Below are positions 63,676 to 64,000 of a stretch of 64,000 bases of DNA, piece by piece. Positions within the stretch are counted from its first letter, which is position 1; each line of letters begins with the position of its first letter. The DNA is from Trichostrongylus colubriformis (lineage: Eukaryota; Nematoda; Chromadorea; Rhabditida; Trichostrongylidae). The notes beneath the pieces are model-generated. The model did not search any database. It had not been told where the DNA came from and saw only the letters and a program-made list of their open reading frames with translations. The stretch lies in NCBI GenBank assembly GCA_963978905.1, contig OZ022257.1, positions 10,314,509 through 10,378,508 on the forward strand. Direction: 5' to 3'. The position numbers and the translations under genes were made by a program.

Positions 63676-64000
63676 ACTCCCGCAGTGAAGAGTTGGGAGG
63701 TTCAGGAGAGTCTTTTCATGTGATTAAATGACTCTAACCTCTGGACCAGGCTAAGACCAACTAATAATCAATAAAAAGCAATATATCTACACTTAGGTCA
63801 CCAAAAACATCCTCAGCAAGAAATTTCACTACCCAATAATTTTCTTTATTTCATTGGTTTACAACTTCGAATGGTAATGACCTTGAGCTTTTCCACATAG
63901 TTTTCACCTGGAACCCGCTTCGTGAACCTTTTCGGGGCTTCCTTTAAATGACAGTCACTCCATTGTGAGCTGTAACGGTTCCAGATATTCTTAACAGTGT

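Noticed and set aside
1..64000. CRISPR array, bacterial operon or phage content
   Set aside because: No regular short repeats with unique spacers, no dense same-strand coding, no prokaryotic genes; spliced exons and LINE/mariner/Penelope elements show nuclear eukaryotic DNA.

Overview
The window is eukaryotic and looks like repeat-rich intergenic and intronic DNA of a nematode, most likely a strongylid (hookworm-type) worm. The reasons are short introns with GTAAGT donors and TTTCAG acceptors (one is 45 nt), no operon-like dense coding, many palindromic TTAAAGG-ended MITEs, mariner elements, and RTE and CR1-type LINEs. The species call is an inference; no rRNA or other diagnostic gene is present. 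Almost all recognisable protein sequence belongs to transposable elements. The only host gene I can name is one exon of an SLC6 (sodium/neurotransmitter symporter) gene at 1120-1296 on the minus strand. A second, unnamed lysine-rich gene probably ends at 48875-49075 (minus, two exons).

Layout. 1-6200: mariner fragment, SLC6 exon, several foldback elements including a palindrome built from the 3' end of a mariner (3099-3779). 6200-12600: largely featureless. 12600-18950: dense MITE cluster with a 1.3 kb near-perfect palindrome (14719-16027) and two copies of a 430 bp foldback MITE. 20216-21775: 5'-truncated RTE-type LINE with a 20 bp target duplication. 21900-27700: further foldbacks. 29659-30517: deletion derivative of a mariner with both inverted repeats. 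30600-35558: a full-length, apparently intact CR1-type LINE with two uninterrupted ORFs. 37202-38254: a dead mariner cut off at its 3' end.

38255-45660 is the most interesting segment: two different Penelope-like elements nested in each other. The outer one (minus strand) has its GIY-YIG nuclease at the N terminus, ahead of the reverse transcriptase, as in the domain-permuted Naiad-type elements. It is split by a second element (40310-44072, 13 bp target duplication) of conventional order, RT then GIY-YIG, which carries an inverted partial copy of itself. Both elements contain a similar hammerhead-like TGAnGAAGA...CGAAAC hairpin near their 3' ends.

46320-47455 holds a tandem array of 330-400 bp units, each with an exon-like block bounded by AG and GTAGGT/GTAAGT. 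The rest of the window (48000-64000) has sparse candidate exons, tRNA-like SINE copies, a palindrome made from a Tc1/mariner-superfamily 3' end (58860-59697) and a third copy of a GCGATTTTGCG foldback. A theme throughout is long inverted repeats, many derived from autonomous transposon ends, which could make double-stranded RNA if transcribed.
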